DNA of 6,291 nt from Patescibacteria group bacterium (GTDB taxonomy: Bacteria > Patescibacteriota > Minisyncoccia > UBA6257 > Colwellbacteraceae), in the NCBI GenBank assembly GCA_018826645.1, contig JAHJZF010000003.1:1-6291 (forward strand), read 5' to 3'. The notes below the pieces were generated by a model. It saw only the letters and a program-made list of their open reading frames with translations. It did no database searches and was not told the DNA's origin. The translations under genes were made by a program, and so were the position numbers. Shown one piece after another: positions 5,143-6,291 of this stretch (position 1 is its first letter; the number at the start of each line of letters is the position of its first letter).

Positions 5143-5151
5143 TGTGGATTA
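5143..5151 (-). promoter_or_regulatory. DnaA-box-like site
   Basis: TAATCCACA on the minus strand has one mismatch to TTATCCACA. It lies in the dnaA-dnaN gap, about 58 bp upstream of the paired degenerate boxes and in the same orientation. It is the best DnaA-box match in the gap. Confidence 0.5.
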
Positions 5152-5237
5152 GGCTCGGAGCATAAAGCGAGCCCATATCTTTGTTCATGCAAGAGGGGTC
5201 GTCTCTCCGCAAGGTAACCATAGCCCATGAACAGAAA

Positions 5238-6291
5238 CTACTCAAACTTATTAACATCTTCTCGTATCATTATAATTTTTCGACTTAGCTCCGGATTTTT
5301 TTCTACACCGTCTGCAATTTTTTTATAAGCATAGATAGCGGTGGTGTGGTCTCTCTTCCCGACCCTGCTTGCTATGTCGGGGTAAGACATGGCCAGCAAC
5401 TCTCGCAGGAGATACATACATATCTGACGGGGTTCTACGAACTCTTTGTTTCTAGACCTCCCGATCATATCAATTGTAGAAACCTCGAAAAATCCAGCCA
5501 CAGCCTTTAGGACTTGGTTTGGCGTAGCTCGGGACGCAGAACGATTGGTGACTTCGGAAATAATCTTCTCTGTGGTGGCGAGGTCCAAAGCTCTCTTATA
5601 AGTGATCTGATGGAAGACCAGCTTATTAAGAATGCCCTCTATCTCTCGTATGTTCTTTTGGACACGTTTAGCCACCATATCTACCACCTTGTCGTCGAGT
5701 ACGGCGCCTTTTTCTTGGAGTTTAGTCCTAGCTATGGCGACCCGCGCCTCATATTCTGGATAGCTTATATCGGCTATCATCCCGCCTTCGAAACGAGAGC
5801 GCAAGCGGTCTTCTAATCTCGAAATGGCTGAAGGTGGTCTGTCGGAAGATATAATAATCTGCTTATTGTTTTCGTGAAGAGCATTAAATGTATGGAAAAA
5901 CTCTTCTTGAGTGGTCTCTTTCCCTCCCAAAAATTGAATATCGTCGATAATGAGAAGATCTGTTCCTCGATAAGCAGTTTTAATGTCTTCAGCACGTCGG
6001 TTTTTGATTGCCCAGATGACGTCGTTGGCAAATTTTTCAGAAGTTACGTATTTTACACCGACTTTATTGTCGGAGAGTCTTCTTACTTCGTTCCCTATCC
6101 CTTGGATTAGGTGGGTTTTTCCTAGCCCTACCCCGCCATATACGAAGAGGGGGTTATATTTTGTGCCAACATTCTCAACAATTGCTTGCGCAGCTGAATG
6201 GGCGAGTTCGTTAAAGGACGCGACAACAAAAGAGCTTAGGGTGTATTTCGGATTCAGTCCGGTAGCCGGATCCACCCGCATTTCTTGGAAA
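5238..6291 (-). CDS. dnaA: chromosomal replication initiator DnaA (C-terminal part; 5' end outside window)
   Basis: DnaA is the AAA+ ATPase that binds DnaA boxes and opens oriC. The frame is open through the right edge (FQE precedes the internal Met at 6281), so domains I and II lie outside. Numbering from that Met, domain III begins at LNPKYTLSSFVVASFN. It contains Walker A GGVGLGKTH (49-57), Walker B LLIIDDIQF (109-117), sensor 1 IIISSDRPP (142-150), the arginine-finger box RLRSRFEGG (159-167) and sensor 2 NIREIEGILNK (210-220). Domain IV (about 255-347) carries the DNA-binding signature GKRDHTTAIYAYKKI (308-322), with the Arg-Asp-His-Thr-Thr core that reads DnaA boxes. The protein ends DVNKFE before a TAG stop (5240-5238). 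Every catalytic and DNA-contact motif visible is intact. It is followed by the candidate origin and dnaN in the same direction. Confidence 0.97.
   Translation of the reverse strand, partial: FQEMRVDPATGLNPKYTLSSFVVASFNELAHSAAQAIVENVGTKYNPLFVYGGVGLGKTHLIQGIGNEVRRLSDNKVGVKYVTSEKFANDVIWAIKNRRAEDIKTAYRGTDLLIIDDIQFLGGKETTQEEFFHTFNALHENNKQIIISSDRPPSAISRLEDRLRSRFEGGMIADISYPEYEARVAIARTKLQEKGAVLDDKVVDMVAKRVQKNIREIEGILNKLVFHQITYKRALDLATTEKIISEVTNRSASRATPNQVLKAVAGFFEVSTIDMIGRSRNKEFVEPRQICMYLLRELLAMSYPDIASRVGKRDHTTAIYAYKKIADGVEKNPELSRKIIMIREDVNKFE

Larger units (their letters stand above)
5021..5151 (-). other. candidate replication origin (oriC) with DnaA-trio unwinding module
   Basis: Read on the minus strand from dnaA towards dnaN: TAATCCACA (5151-5143), two abutting degenerate DnaA boxes (5084-5068), GGCCC (5067-5063), TACTACTAT (5062-5054), then an A+T-rich tract. 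The complementary strand reads TAGTAGTAGGGCC (5055-5067), that is, three 3'-GAT-5' trinucleotides next to a G+C clamp. This is the order described for the Bacillus subtilis basal unwinding system: DnaA boxes, G+C-rich spacer, DnaA-trios, unwinding element. By count 35 of 40 bases at 5021-5060 are A or T, and this stretch covers the dnaN start codon. Position between dnaA and dnaN is also typical. The DnaA boxes are degenerate and few, which lowers certainty. No gene is supported in 5040-5237. Confidence 0.7.

Noticed and set aside
5152..5173. GGCTCG/CGAGCC hairpin downstream of dnaA as its terminator
   Set aside because: The stem is only 6 bp with a 10-base loop and no T-run follows on the minus strand.
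5182..5233. 8-bp inverted repeat TGTTCATG / CATGAACA just after the dnaA stop
   Set aside because: The spacing is wide (36 bases), there is no T-run and no flanking duplication. It is likely chance or at most a minor structure.
4948..5257. Small open frames on both strands through the dnaA-dnaN gap
   Set aside because: They overlap the ends of dnaN or dnaA, have atypical composition and no promoter or family signal. The origin reading explains the gap better.

Overview
The window looks like a compact chromosomal segment around a replication origin, most likely from a Candidate Phyla Radiation (Patescibacteria) organism, probably a Parcubacteria-type lineage. This placement is an inference. 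It rests on a short YebC that appears to lack one domain, a class A penicillin-binding protein with an Ig-like tail, very tight gene packing, and starts without Shine-Dalgarno sequences. Stop usage is ordinary: TGA ends yebC and ruvC, TAG ends the PBP gene, dnaN and dnaA, and TAA ends the small acidic ORF. Nothing suggests the UGA-Gly code of Gracilibacteria. No tRNA, rRNA, CRISPR array or transposase gene was seen.

Layout from left to right. At 1-96 is the 5' end of an unrecognised leftward gene. It is divergent from yebC (170-697, +), and the two may share one palindromic -35 element. yebC overlaps ruvC (694-1170, +) by ATGA. Right at the ruvC stop codon sits an 83-bp element with 17-bp perfect terminal inverted repeats, flanked by a TTGA direct repeat, so it resembles a MITE. 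Its right-hand TTGA is the start of a perfect TTGACA -35. That promoter precedes a 41-codon, extremely acidic ORF (1362-1487), which ends directly in a strong intrinsic terminator (1488-1527). Only 11 bp beyond the terminator stem starts a large bifunctional PBP gene (1539-3923, +). It converges with dnaN (3933-5039, -) with 9 bp between the stop codons. dnaA (5238 to beyond 6291, -) lies upstream of dnaN.

The dnaA-dnaN gap (5040-5237) carries what reads as a basal origin unwinding system. On the minus strand the order is an upstream DnaA-box-like 9-mer, two abutting degenerate DnaA boxes, a GGCCC clamp, TAC-TAC-TAT (DnaA-trios on the complementary strand), and a very A+T-rich stretch that runs into the dnaN start. 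This is the strongest non-coding signal in the window.

Functionally the window joins replication initiation (DnaA, oriC, beta clamp), Holliday-junction resolution (RuvC), a YebC-family translation or regulatory factor and peptidoglycan synthesis. The least explained parts are the inverted-repeat element at the ruvC stop, the acidic mini-gene with its own promoter and terminator, and the recurring placement of -10-like hexamers only a few bases before start codons.
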